Under the pieces are notes generated by a model. The model was not told where the DNA came from. It searched no databases and saw nothing but the letters and a program-made list of their open reading frames with translations. From Sulfurimonas sp. SAG-AH-194-L11 (GTDB taxonomy: Bacteria > Campylobacterota > Campylobacteria > Campylobacterales > Sulfurimonadaceae), in NCBI RefSeq assembly GCF_029215995.1, contig NZ_JAEMVB010000002.1, forward strand, positions 62,001 to 126,000: 64,000 nt of DNA, in the 5' to 3' direction. Positions 9,742 to 19,095 of the stretch are shown in pieces. The position numbers and the translations under genes were made by a program. The number at the start of each line of letters is the position of its first letter. The first letter of the stretch is position 1.

Positions 9742-10750
9742 AAATCTAATAATAAATACAACACAATTCCTAATCTACAAATCAGACAATAATGACGTCA
9801 AAGTAGATGTTCTGATTCAAGATGAAAATATATGGCTTACGATAGAGCAGATGGCAGAGCTTTTTGGAAAAGGTCGTTCAACTATAAATGAGCATATTTT
9901 AAATATTTATAAAGATGGAGAGCTAGAAAAAGATGTATCTATGAGAAAAATCGGAAAAACCGATTTTTCTACTAAACCAACAAATTATTATAATCTTGAT
10001 ACTATCATTTCAGTTGGATATAGGGTGAAATCTATCCAAGGTGTACGATTTAGACAGTGGGCTACTGCGCGACTTCAAGAGTATATCATTAAGGGTTTTA
10101 CCATGGATGATGAACGCTTGAAAAATACAGAGCAGGTATTTGGAAAAGATTATTTTAGAGAACAACTAGAGAGAATACGAGATGTTCGTTCTAGTGAGAG
10201 AAGATTTTATCAGCAGATTACGGATATTTATGCTGAGTGTAGTATTGATTATGATAAAAATTCCTTAGCCACCAAGGAGTTCTTTGCTACGGTTCAAAAT
10301 AAACTACATTGGGCTATCACAAAACAAACAGCAGCCGAGATAATATACTCAAGAGCGAATCATATAAATGAAAATATGGGACTAACCACTTGGAAAAATG
10401 CACCAACTGGAAGAGTTAGAAAAACTGATGTGACTGTTGCAAAAAATTATTTACAAGAAAACGAGCTAAATACATTAAATCGAATAGTAACTATGTACCT
10501 CGACTATGCAGAAGACCAAGCTGAGAGAAATATACCAATGACTATGAAAGATTGGAGTCAAAAGTTAAATGCATTTTTACAATTTAATGAACGAGATATT
10601 TTACAAGATGCTGGAAAAGTTACAGCTGTAATTGCAAAAGAATTTGCTATCAGTGAATTTGAAAAGTATAAAGTCATTCAAGACAAATCATATAAAAGTG
10701 ATTTTGACATGTTACTTCAAGAGTTAGATAAAGATGGAAAGATTATATAA
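9734..10750 (+). CDS. RhuM family protein (start reassigned to ATG 9734)
   Basis: IWLTIEQMAELFGKGRSTINEHILNIYKDGEL and FYNLD-like NYYNLDTIISVGYRVKSIQGVRFRQWAT are characteristic of RhuM-family proteins; ATG overlaps the methylase stop by 8 nt. Confidence 0.85.
   Translation: MDKNLIINTTQFLIYKSDNNDVKVDVLIQDENIWLTIEQMAELFGKGRSTINEHILNIYKDGELEKDVSMRKIGKTDFSTKPTNYYNLDTIISVGYRVKSIQGVRFRQWATARLQEYIIKGFTMDDERLKNTEQVFGKDYFREQLERIRDVRSSERRFYQQITDIYAECSIDYDKNSLATKEFFATVQNKLHWAITKQTAAEIIYSRANHINENMGLTTWKNAPTGRVRKTDVTVAKNYLQENELNTLNRIVTMYLDYAEDQAERNIPMTMKDWSQKLNAFLQFNERDILQDAGKVTAVIAKEFAISEFEKYKVIQDKSYKSDFDMLLQELDKDGKII
9944..9970. promoter_or_regulatory. Perfect 11-bp inverted repeat inside rhuM
   Basis: AGAAAAATCGG (9944-9954) / aaaaa / CCGATTTTTCT (9960-9970); resembles a bidirectional intrinsic terminator. 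Confidence 0.5.
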
Positions 10751-10751
10751 A

Positions 10752-11759
10752 CTAAACAATCCAAGCTTCATTCTTAAAAATAACTTCATCATCAAGTTTC
10801 ACTGTAGTTATATCTACAAACACATCTACATGAAACTTCCCCTCACCTCTTTTTATGCCTGGTTTTGCATACATTCCATGTTTACGTCCAAGCGAGAGGT
10901 GGACACCACACATTCGCTCGTATGTTCCCGTGTCACTTACTATTTTCGTTTTACTAAAGGCACGATTAAGACCAAAGCCTAACTCTCTTACAAGTATTTC
11001 ACCCTCACCCTCACGAATTAATTCTAGGACTTCATCAAACGCAGGTGTAGTATTCTCAGTTGCTATCACTTTTCCTTTTTCTATTATAAGGATTGCTGGG
11101 GTTTGGGGTTTGTTAGTTTTATAACTTGTGTTACTAAAGACAGATATTTTTACTCTGCCATGTAGAGCTTCTAAGTCCTTAGACTCAGTAAAGACTTCCC
11201 CAATTGGAAACTGCCCTCCACTGTTTGGCATGATAGAGTAGTCTCCGATGTTTAGTTTAGCACTCTCAAAAGATGAGTCATAGAAAAGAAACTCGCCATC
11301 ACTCTCTATGACGGCCGAACCTGCCTTATCTATCTTACTTTTGAGTGCATATCCTACGCCTCTATAATACTCTTTATCGTATAAAAGTGAATCTATATAA
11401 GTCGGTATCTCATCCTCGCTCATACGACTTAAATGAGGATGCTCTATCACTTTTATCTTGAGCTTAAAGAGTTCTACTCTGATTCTAAAAGCATTTAGGC
11501 GAAAGTTTGTGGACTGTATAAGAGCTACAAAGTCTAATGCTTCTAATGCGTTAAATATTTCTAAAATGTCTTGCGAATCAGTAGCATCAAAGTTTATAAA
11601 GGTAGCATCAGGAAGTGCTAGTTTGTAAGCACTATATAAAAGATTAGAGAGTGTAGAGTTTGTGTCATAGACTACAACTGCTCTTTGTTTATCTGTATGC
11701 TCAAAGACATCTTCAATGATACTAGTAATATTTTTGTGTGCAATCTTTACTTGGTTCAT
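10752..11759 (-). CDS. M29-like aminopeptidase family protein
   Basis: GVHLSLGRKHGMYAKPGIKRGEGKFHVDVFVD C-terminus and GEVFTE; likely start MNQVK at 11759 rather than 11783. Confidence 0.55.
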   Translation of the reverse strand: MNQVKIAHKNITSIIEDVFEHTDKQRAVVVYDTNSTLSNLLYSAYKLALPDATFINFDATDSQDILEIFNALEALDFVALIQSTNFRLNAFRIRVELFKLKIKVIEHPHLSRMSEDEIPTYIDSLLYDKEYYRGVGYALKSKIDKAGSAVIESDGEFLFYDSSFESAKLNIGDYSIMPNSGGQFPIGEVFTESKDLEALHGRVKISVFSNTSYKTNKPQTPAILIIEKGKVIATENTTPAFDEVLELIREGEGEILVRELGFGLNRAFSKTKIVSDTGTYERMCGVHLSLGRKHGMYAKPGIKRGEGKFHVDVFVDITTVKLDDEVIFKNEAWIV

Positions 11760-11843
11760 AAGTGCAATAATACAATACGACACCTCTATTATTAATGAAA
11801 AACTTAAATTTTATAAGTATAATACAAAAATACAAGGAAATTC

Positions 11844-13934
11844 ATGTCACTCTTAGTCACCATGTTAGAAGCAAAAACTTCGCTTAAAAAAGAGCATATT
11901 CAAAATATTCTCAAACTCTTAGATGAGGGCTCAACTATCCCTTTTATCGCTAGATATCGAAAAGAGATGACCGGTGGAGCTGATGATGAAGTGCTTCGTG
12001 AGTTTGAGGCTCTATATCTTAGCTCAAAAAAACTACTAGAGAGAAAAGAAGAAATATCGCGTCTCATACAAGAGAGAGCTACTTTAACTGATAGCATTAA
12101 AAAAAGTATTCATGAAGCACAAACACTTAGAACTTTAGAGAGTATCTACAGACCTTATAAAGAGAAAAAGTCTTCTCGTGCTACTCTTGCTATGGATAGA
12201 GGTCTCACATCTTTAGCAAACATCCTACAAAGTGCAAGACTCTCTACTATAGAGTTTCGAAATCAAGCTAAAAGGTTTGTAAAAAAAGATGTCTCCAACA
12301 TTGATGAAGCCATAAAAGGGGCACAAGATATACTCGCTGAAAGATACTCCGAACAAGTAAGGGAGAGAGAAGCTATACGAAACTCAATGTTACAGTATGG
12401 TTTGATAGAGACAAAGAGAACAAAAACTTTCAATGAGACTGGTGTTTACAAAAACTTAGCCCCATCCTCTCAAAAAGTAGCCTACGTTCCATCACATAGA
12501 TACCTAGCCATAATGCGCGGAGTGAAAGAAAAAGAGTTGTCAGTAAAAATCACTGTAGATACAGAACGAATCTTAGAAAATATCAAACACTATAAAATTC
12601 CTAAAGATGCTTCAAGCTCAAAAGAGTTACTCTTTGCAGCTTATAAAGATGGACTTAAACGCCTACTGCTTCCTTCCATTGAGAGAGAAGTACAACATGA
12701 ACTTAAAGAAAAAGCTGATAAAGCTGCCATATCTGTTTTTGGAAAGAACCTCTCACAACTGCTTATGACGCCACCTGTAAGCAAGATGGTTCTTTTAGGT
12801 GTAGACCCTGCATTTGTGAGTGGCTGTAAACTTGCCGTCATTGATGAAAACGGAAACTATTTAGAGTCTGCTGTTATCTACCCGACACAACCTAGAAATG
12901 ACTATGCAAACTCTAAAAAAGTTGTTTTACAACTACGTAAAAAGTATAACATCACTGGTGTAGCCATAGGAAATGGAACGGGCTCACGTGAGACACAAGA
13001 GTTTTTTGCAAAACTAAACACTCAAGAGAGTGCCAACTTAAAGTATACAGTTGTCTCAGAAGCAGGAGCATCTGTGTACTCAGCTTCAAAACTCGCTCAA
13101 GATGAGTACCCACACTTAGATGTTACCATACGAGGAGCTATCTCTATAGCTCAAAGACTTCGTGACCCAATGTCAGCACTTGTCAAAATAGACCCTAAGT
13201 CTTTAGGAATCGGACAGTACCAACACGATGTAGACCAAAAACTCTTACAAAAAAGACTCGATGATGTAACGAGCGACCTTGTAAATAGAGTGGGTGTTGA
13301 CATCAACTCTGCTTCGGCCTCTCTTCTTTCTCATGTCGCAGGAATAGGTCCTAAAATCGCACAAAATATCATAGAGTATAGAGATAAAAATGGAAACTTT
13401 ACTGCTAAAGATGAACTCCTAAAAGTAAAAGGTTTAGGAAAAAAAGCTTATGAGCAAGCTGCTGGATTTATACGAATCAAAGAGAGCAAAAATGTTTTTG
13501 ATAATACGGGAATACATCCTGAGAGTTATAAAATAGCAAAAGAGTTAGTCAAACTAAAGCTTGATACACTCAACATACAAGAGATAGCTTGTGCATTAGG
13601 CACAGGAGTTGAAACACTTAGAGACATCATAAAAGAGTTACAAAAACCCGGCTTTGACCCTAGAGAAGAACTTCCTATCATTCCTTTTAAAGAGGGACTC
13701 ACAGATATAAAAATGCTTAAAGAGGGTAGCCTTGTCTCAGGGGTTGTGAGAAATATCACTGACTTTGGTGCCTTTGTAGATATTGGGCTTAAGAATGATG
13801 GAATGATTCATATCTCAAAGATGAGTGCTAAAAGAATAAAGCATCCACTTGAAGTTCTCTCGCTAAATCAGTATCTACCCGTGATAGAAGTAGTTGCTAT
13901 AGACAAAGAAAAAGTAGCACTGAGTTTAAACTAG
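11844..13934 (+). CDS. tex: Transcription accessory protein Tex (YqgF-like, HhH, S1 domains)
   Basis: STIPFIARYRKEMTGG N-terminus; GVDPAFVSGCKLAVID; C-terminal S1 domain GVVRNITDFGAFVDIGLKNDGMIH. Confidence 0.95.
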   Translation: MSLLVTMLEAKTSLKKEHIQNILKLLDEGSTIPFIARYRKEMTGGADDEVLREFEALYLSSKKLLERKEEISRLIQERATLTDSIKKSIHEAQTLRTLESIYRPYKEKKSSRATLAMDRGLTSLANILQSARLSTIEFRNQAKRFVKKDVSNIDEAIKGAQDILAERYSEQVREREAIRNSMLQYGLIETKRTKTFNETGVYKNLAPSSQKVAYVPSHRYLAIMRGVKEKELSVKITVDTERILENIKHYKIPKDASSSKELLFAAYKDGLKRLLLPSIEREVQHELKEKADKAAISVFGKNLSQLLMTPPVSKMVLLGVDPAFVSGCKLAVIDENGNYLESAVIYPTQPRNDYANSKKVVLQLRKKYNITGVAIGNGTGSRETQEFFAKLNTQESANLKYTVVSEAGASVYSASKLAQDEYPHLDVTIRGAISIAQRLRDPMSALVKIDPKSLGIGQYQHDVDQKLLQKRLDDVTSDLVNRVGVDINSASASLLSHVAGIGPKIAQNIIEYRDKNGNFTAKDELLKVKGLGKKAYEQAAGFIRIKESKNVFDNTGIHPESYKIAKELVKLKLDTLNIQEIACALGTGVETLRDIIKELQKPGFDPREELPIIPFKEGLTDIKMLKEGSLVSGVVRNITDFGAFVDIGLKNDGMIHISKMSAKRIKHPLEVLSLNQYLPVIEVVAIDKEKVALSLN

Positions 13935-14347
13935 TCTAAGTCTACTATTATTTTTTTACCAAATCCTAAAGTGTTATCTGTAAGTTTAAAGTGTTTTACT
14001 TTTATCTGCCAGAGTTTAGGTGACATTTCTCTAGCATAAGGAAAATCTTGAAAATAAAGCTTCTCTAACTCTCTGTTTTGCAAAGGGACACACTCTCCCC
14101 TAAACTGTAGACCTTGTATCTTTCCTACATCTTTTGTCTCTAGTAAAATGTTTCCTGCGACTGTTTTGTTTTGAAGTATATGTTTTATATGGAGGGTATC
14201 ATCACTACTCGCTACGATAAAACTTTTTATTTGTGCATCATACGAAAAGAAGAGAGAACAGACACTCACCTCATCTTCAACCGATGTCGCCAAACTCATT
14301 ACATGATGTTGGTCTATAAACTGCTCTACTCTCTCTAAATCATTCAA
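13931..14347 (-). CDS. Pyridoxamine 5'-phosphate oxidase-like (flavin split-barrel, YhbP/UPF0306-like) protein
   Basis: HHVMSLATSVEDEVSVCSLFFSYD and GKIQGLQFRGECVPL. Confidence 0.6.
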   Translation of the reverse strand: MNDLERVEQFIDQHHVMSLATSVEDEVSVCSLFFSYDAQIKSFIVASSDDTLHIKHILQNKTVAGNILLETKDVGKIQGLQFRGECVPLQNRELEKLYFQDFPYAREMSPKLWQIKVKHFKLTDNTLGFGKKIIVDLD

Positions 14348-14350
14348 AGT

Positions 14351-14572
14351 TTAAAATCTTTTTAAAAACTTTTCCATTTTTTCAGAGTCTGTAATAGAGC
14401 GTTTATTTAACATCATTTGAGCTGTTTCATCGCTCTTTAAAGTATCAAAAAGTTCTACTGGATTATGCATATTATAGTAACTTTTCATAAACTCTATCAG
14501 TCTCTCAAAGTTATCATCTCGCACACTCATTTTTTTATGTTCTTTGTATTCATCCCAGTCAATTCGTGTCAA
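14351..14572 (-). CDS. Hypothetical protein, 73 aa
   Basis: Tightly packed between ovoB-like and YhbP-like genes; no motif recognised. Confidence 0.5.
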   Translation of the reverse strand: MTRIDWDEYKEHKKMSVRDDNFERLIEFMKSYYNMHNPVELFDTLKSDETAQMMLNKRSITDSEKMEKFLKRF

Positions 14573-14597
14573 TTTAATATCCTTATTATTGTAAATG

Positions 14598-15773
14598 TTA
14601 TTTTAGCAAAAGTGCTTTGTCTAACTTCTTAATTATCTCTAACATTTTTTCGCCTGAGACTGCAAAGTTCAGACGCATATAACCAGAACCCTCTCTACCA
14701 AAGCTGATTCCAGCATTAAGTCCAAGTTTAGCATCCTTAATAAAAAACTCTCTTAATGCTTTATCTTTAAGATTCATACCTTTACAATTAAGCCAAGCGA
14801 GATATATTCCTTCGATAGGTGTGATTTTTATAAGTTTTGGATACTTTTCACATAGATTTTTAAGCATTTCATAGTTTTTATACAGATGAATTTTTAGCTC
14901 TTTTAACCACTCCCTACCCTCTTTATATGCTGCTTCATATGCCACATGCGAAAGAACAGCTCCTTGTGCAAAGTGTACTTTATCGTAAGCAACTTTAAAC
15001 TTTTTTCTCAAATCTTCATCTTCAATGACTACACTACTCATAGCGAATCCAGCCATATTAAATGTTTTTCCAACACCTATAGAAGTCACTGTTATACTTT
15101 TAGCTTCTTTGCTAAGAGTAGCAAAAGGTATATGTTTGTTTGGTGTGTAGACAAGATCAGAGTGTATTTCATCTGCAAATACTACAATGTTATGCTCTAA
15201 ACAAACTCTCAAAATTGCTTCAAGTTCCTCTTTTTTCCAAACTCTTCCAACAGGGTTATGCGGTGAACACAGAAGTAAAAGTTTTGTATTTGGAGTTATT
15301 TTTGATTTTAAATCTTCTATATCAAAACTGTAAACGCCATCTCCATTGACTTTAAGAGGATTTTTTATCAGTTCACGATTTAAACCAAGTACAGAGTGAA
15401 AAAAGGGAGAATAAACAGGCGTTTGGACTATCACGCCTTCACTCTCTTTACTAAAAGCTTCAATAGCCACAGCCATAGATGCCACCACAGAATGAGAGTA
15501 AAACATATCTTCAAGTTTAAAGTCAAAATTATGGAACTCTTTCATCCAAGCTTTTTGTGCATTAAACGCAGACACAGGAACTTCTTCATAGCCAACTATG
15601 GGATGTTCAAGTCGTTTTTTCACTGCGTTTAGTACAAAGTCAGGTGTATCTATATCCATATCTGCAACCCAAACCGGTTGCACATCATGCGTACCAAAAA
15701 GCTCTTCTCTTAGGGTATATTTCTCCGCATTTGTGTCTTTTCTACAAGCACTACGAGAGAAATCGTAAGACAT
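14598..15773 (-). CDS. MalY/PatB-type PLP-dependent C-S lyase; candidate ovothiol sulfoxide lyase (OvoB)
   Basis: PVWVADMDIDTPDFV, GYEEVP, LLLLCSPHNPVGRVW, SIGVGKTFNMAG (PLP Lys). Start ATG at 15773 overlaps the ovoA TAA by 1 nt (TAATG). Confidence 0.8.
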   Translation of the reverse strand: MSYDFSRSACRKDTNAEKYTLREELFGTHDVQPVWVADMDIDTPDFVLNAVKKRLEHPIVGYEEVPVSAFNAQKAWMKEFHNFDFKLEDMFYSHSVVASMAVAIEAFSKESEGVIVQTPVYSPFFHSVLGLNRELIKNPLKVNGDGVYSFDIEDLKSKITPNTKLLLLCSPHNPVGRVWKKEELEAILRVCLEHNIVVFADEIHSDLVYTPNKHIPFATLSKEAKSITVTSIGVGKTFNMAGFAMSSVVIEDEDLRKKFKVAYDKVHFAQGAVLSHVAYEAAYKEGREWLKELKIHLYKNYEMLKNLCEKYPKLIKITPIEGIYLAWLNCKGMNLKDKALREFFIKDAKLGLNAGISFGREGSGYMRLNFAVSGEKMLEIIKKLDKALLLK

Positions 15774-17896
15774 TACTTCTTTTTCCAAACACTAACTTCA
15801 GAGATAGTATGCTGATACTTTCTAGCTGTCTCTTTAATGACAAATTCTAAATCTTGCGTATGAATAAGCTCAAATTTTTCACCTAAAATAGTACTCAGAG
15901 AGTCAATAGTTTTAACCTCTTCTCCGTTCCCATTAGTAAATCCACCAAGCCAAAACTCTTTTGCAGTTGAGCTCTCTTGCCAAGTGTATGGAGAAGTGAT
16001 AACTAAGATACCATCTTCGTTAAGTCTCTCATCAATTGTGTCTAAAAAGAGTCTAGGATTATAGAGTCTGTCTATTAGGTTTGTAGCCATAATCAAATCA
16101 TAACCTGTAAAGTTAGCTTTTAAGTTACAAGCATCACCCTGCCAAAAAGATACTTTTTCTTTTAAGTCTTCATAAGCTAAATCTTCGATTGTGACCTTTT
16201 TTTGCAGAGCTATTTCACCCTCTTCTTTAGTGCTAAACGCCAAGTAACCATCTTCTTTTAGTTTTGCTCCAGCTTGAACGAAACGCACAGAGAAGTCTAT
16301 TCCCTCAACACTGTCAAACTCACGAGCTAACTCATATGTTGCCCGTCCAGTTGCACAACCTAAATCAAGTGCTTTTTTATTGTTAACTGCAAATGCACTT
16401 GCTACTCTTGCAGTGCTGCATGCAAAATTCTCAACTCCAAAATGTGAAGCTCCGTATTGAAATTCACAGTACTGTGAAACTAACTCATCACTCTCATATA
16501 TATGACCCGTAGGTAATGCCTTGGTGCTGTACAATTCTTCTTCCTTTTTTTGACTTATAACATATCTAAAACCTGCGTTTTGATAAAAGTGTTTTCTAAA
16601 CGCATAACGCGAATGTTTTGTGATAAGATTCCCACTACTTGCCCATGATGAGCCGAGTATTAAAGCATGCTTTTCATCAAATGTCGGCACAGAAAAATCA
16701 TCATATGCCTCATGAACTTTAAAACCTTTAAACGGTCGTATTGGTGTACGACTCCACTGCCAAACATTCCCAACAACATCATAAATCCCGTTAAAATTAA
16801 ACTCATTTACAGGACAAGATGAGGCATAGTGGTAGAGGTCAAGGTTAGCTCTACTCTCATGAAACTCAGGTATATCTTTAATTCCTGACTGCTCATAAAT
16901 AGCTCTATATTCAGCTTCACTTGGTAATTGATATAAAACACCATCTTTTTGACTTTTATAACGACAAAATGCCTCTGCTTCAAGAGCATTAACATCGACA
17001 GGCCAATCTTGCGGCATATCTATAATTCTGCTAAGTGTTCTATATTTATAAGTATTCTTCTCTTTTATCCAAAATGATGGATGTTGAGCCTGAGTGTTTT
17101 TTAAGAACTCTCTTCCCTCATCATCCCAAAACTCCTCTCTCTCATACCCACCATCTTCAACAAAAGCAAGGTACTCACCATTACTAATAAGATATTTAGC
17201 ACACTTAAAACTCTCAATGCTTTCTTTGTAAACGCCATACTCATTATCCCAACTATATAAAGGATGCGTATTATCTACTCCGAGTCGGATATCTACTGCA
17301 TTTATCTCCACCATCTCATTTATAGGTGCTGCTCCACTATGCTCACATACTTTAAAAACTTCTATATCTTTGACTAGTGCTATTGGCATTTGTCTATGCA
17401 GGACTAAAGAGGTCTCTAAATGAATCCTCTCATGCTCAATTGCCATCAAAACAATCCACATCGGAGACTCTTTTGTGATTGGAAGTGTTAATGGCAACTC
17501 CATAATGAGCTTATTTACAAGAGTATTCACTTGTTGTCTGTAGGCTCTTACTTCATCAACTGATGGCCAGTTATATTTACTACCATCCATCTCATCCCAA
17601 GCCATTTCATCTACACCAACAGCAAAAACAGACTCATAGTCTGCGTTTATTCTCTCATTTATTATCTTCATACTTATAAGTTTATTTATAAAAAATGTGG
17701 CTGTATGTCCAAAATAAAATATCATTGGATGGCGTGTTATCTCAGATTTTTCATAAAAAACGGTGTCATCTTTTAAGACTTCAAAAACTTTTTCAAATAA
17801 ATTATTTGTATTGTTAAAATATTCCTTAATTTCTAAGCGTTTAGCATCAACACTTTTTCCATCTAGTAAAACACTATATTTACTCAGTTTACTCAA
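15773..17896 (-). CDS. ovoA: 5-histidylcysteine sulfoxide synthase / mercaptohistidine N-methyltransferase (OvoA-like)
   Basis: DinB-like HPMIFYFGHTATFF and EHERIHLETS metal site; FGE-sulfatase domain GNVWQW...AGFRYV; C-terminal SAM methyltransferase ALDLGCATGRATYEL; 707 aa. Confidence 0.85.
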   Translation of the reverse strand: MSKLSKYSVLLDGKSVDAKRLEIKEYFNNTNNLFEKVFEVLKDDTVFYEKSEITRHPMIFYFGHTATFFINKLISMKIINERINADYESVFAVGVDEMAWDEMDGSKYNWPSVDEVRAYRQQVNTLVNKLIMELPLTLPITKESPMWIVLMAIEHERIHLETSLVLHRQMPIALVKDIEVFKVCEHSGAAPINEMVEINAVDIRLGVDNTHPLYSWDNEYGVYKESIESFKCAKYLISNGEYLAFVEDGGYEREEFWDDEGREFLKNTQAQHPSFWIKEKNTYKYRTLSRIIDMPQDWPVDVNALEAEAFCRYKSQKDGVLYQLPSEAEYRAIYEQSGIKDIPEFHESRANLDLYHYASSCPVNEFNFNGIYDVVGNVWQWSRTPIRPFKGFKVHEAYDDFSVPTFDEKHALILGSSWASSGNLITKHSRYAFRKHFYQNAGFRYVISQKKEEELYSTKALPTGHIYESDELVSQYCEFQYGASHFGVENFACSTARVASAFAVNNKKALDLGCATGRATYELAREFDSVEGIDFSVRFVQAGAKLKEDGYLAFSTKEEGEIALQKKVTIEDLAYEDLKEKVSFWQGDACNLKANFTGYDLIMATNLIDRLYNPRLFLDTIDERLNEDGILVITSPYTWQESSTAKEFWLGGFTNGNGEEVKTIDSLSTILGEKFELIHTQDLEFVIKETARKYQHTISEVSVWKKK

Positions 17897-17928
17897 AAAT
17901 CTACCTTTTAGTTTGATATAATGATTAT

Positions 17929-18693
17929 ATGAAAATTATTCAAAGTAACTTATTAAATCAATTTCCCAACTTAACACAGGGTTTTACAACTAAGGATAAT
18001 GGTAATATTGCCTTTCATGTGAATGATTCTAAAATAAAAGTCATTCAAAACCATAAACTAGTAGCAATTGAGCTGTCTTATGATGTAGCGAGACTTATTC
18101 ATATGAAACAAGTTCATAAAACAGAGGTAAAAGTTGTTCAGGGAAGTGATAATTTTTATAATTCTCCAACTTGTGATGCGCTCATTACAAATAAAAAAAA
18201 CACACCACTTATGGTAATGGTAGCAGACTGCTCACCGCTACTCTTTTATGACTCAAAAAAAGAAGTAATTGCTGTTGTACATGCAGGTCGTGCTGGTGCA
18301 TTTAATGATATAGTGAAAGAAACACTTAAGAGTTTTAGAGACGATTTTACTTCTGCTGTAAAAGATATTTATGTCTGTGTTGGTCCTAGTATTGGAGAAT
18401 GCTGTTATGAGGTTGGGAGTGAGATTTATGATGAGGCTAAAGAGTTAAAGCTTGATTTTGCTATAAGTCAAAAGCAAAACTCTTACTTCTTAAACATCTC
18501 AAAAATACTACATAAACAGCTTTTACAAAATGGTATAAAAAAGGAAAACATAGAGTTCTCTTCAGTCTGTACAGCATGTACTACAGAGAATTTTTTTTCT
18601 TATAGAGCCGAGGGAGAGACTGGTAGGTTTGCTGGTTTACTTATGCTTAAGGAGACCTCTGAGAACATTAGGGTTATTAGAGGTGCCCTTTAA
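17929..18693 (+). CDS. pgeF: YfiH-family multicopper polyphenol oxidase-like protein (purine nucleoside phosphorylase YfiH/PgeF)
   Basis: MKQVHKTEV, ADCSPLLFYD, VAVVHAGRAGAFNDI, CCYEVG, CTACTTENFFSYRAEGETGRFAGL. Confidence 0.85.
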   Translation: MKIIQSNLLNQFPNLTQGFTTKDNGNIAFHVNDSKIKVIQNHKLVAIELSYDVARLIHMKQVHKTEVKVVQGSDNFYNSPTCDALITNKKNTPLMVMVADCSPLLFYDSKKEVIAVVHAGRAGAFNDIVKETLKSFRDDFTSAVKDIYVCVGPSIGECCYEVGSEIYDEAKELKLDFAISQKQNSYFLNISKILHKQLLQNGIKKENIEFSSVCTACTTENFFSYRAEGETGRFAGLLMLKETSENIRVIRGAL

Positions 18694-19094
18694 ATCTCAT
18701 AAAAGAAAGTCTGGTATGATTTATCTAAATCACACAGTTTGACACTAAAAACCTTACGAGTTTGTTCTTGCATATCAGCCCAAAAAGAGTCTAGGACTAC
18801 ACTTGCACCTACATTTTCACTTGGGACAAATAGTTTTCCCTCAAGTGCTTCAACTATATCTAAAACTAGTATTTCATGTGCATCACGTGCTAACTTATAG
18901 CCACCATTCACCCCTCGAATACTCACAACCAAAGAGCTTTTTTTTAGACTTGAAAGAATCTGTTCAAGATAGCCATGTGATATCTGTGTCATTGCTGCTA
19001 TCTCTTTTATCTGCATTAGTTTTGCATTTGGAGAATTATAGAGTGCATGCATAGCTGCTACACCATAGATGCCTTTGGTGGAGATACTTACCAT
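18690..19094 (-). CDS. Rrf2 family transcriptional regulator
   Basis: STKGIYGVAAMHALYNSP...IAAMTQISHGYLEQILSSLKKSSLVVSIRGVNGGYKLAR. Only one Cys in the C-terminal half, so no IscR-type Cys triad. Confidence 0.85.
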   Translation of the reverse strand: MVSISTKGIYGVAAMHALYNSPNAKLMQIKEIAAMTQISHGYLEQILSSLKKSSLVVSIRGVNGGYKLARDAHEILVLDIVEALEGKLFVPSENVGASVVLDSFWADMQEQTRKVFSVKLCDLDKSYQTFFYEI

Positions 19095-19095
19095 T

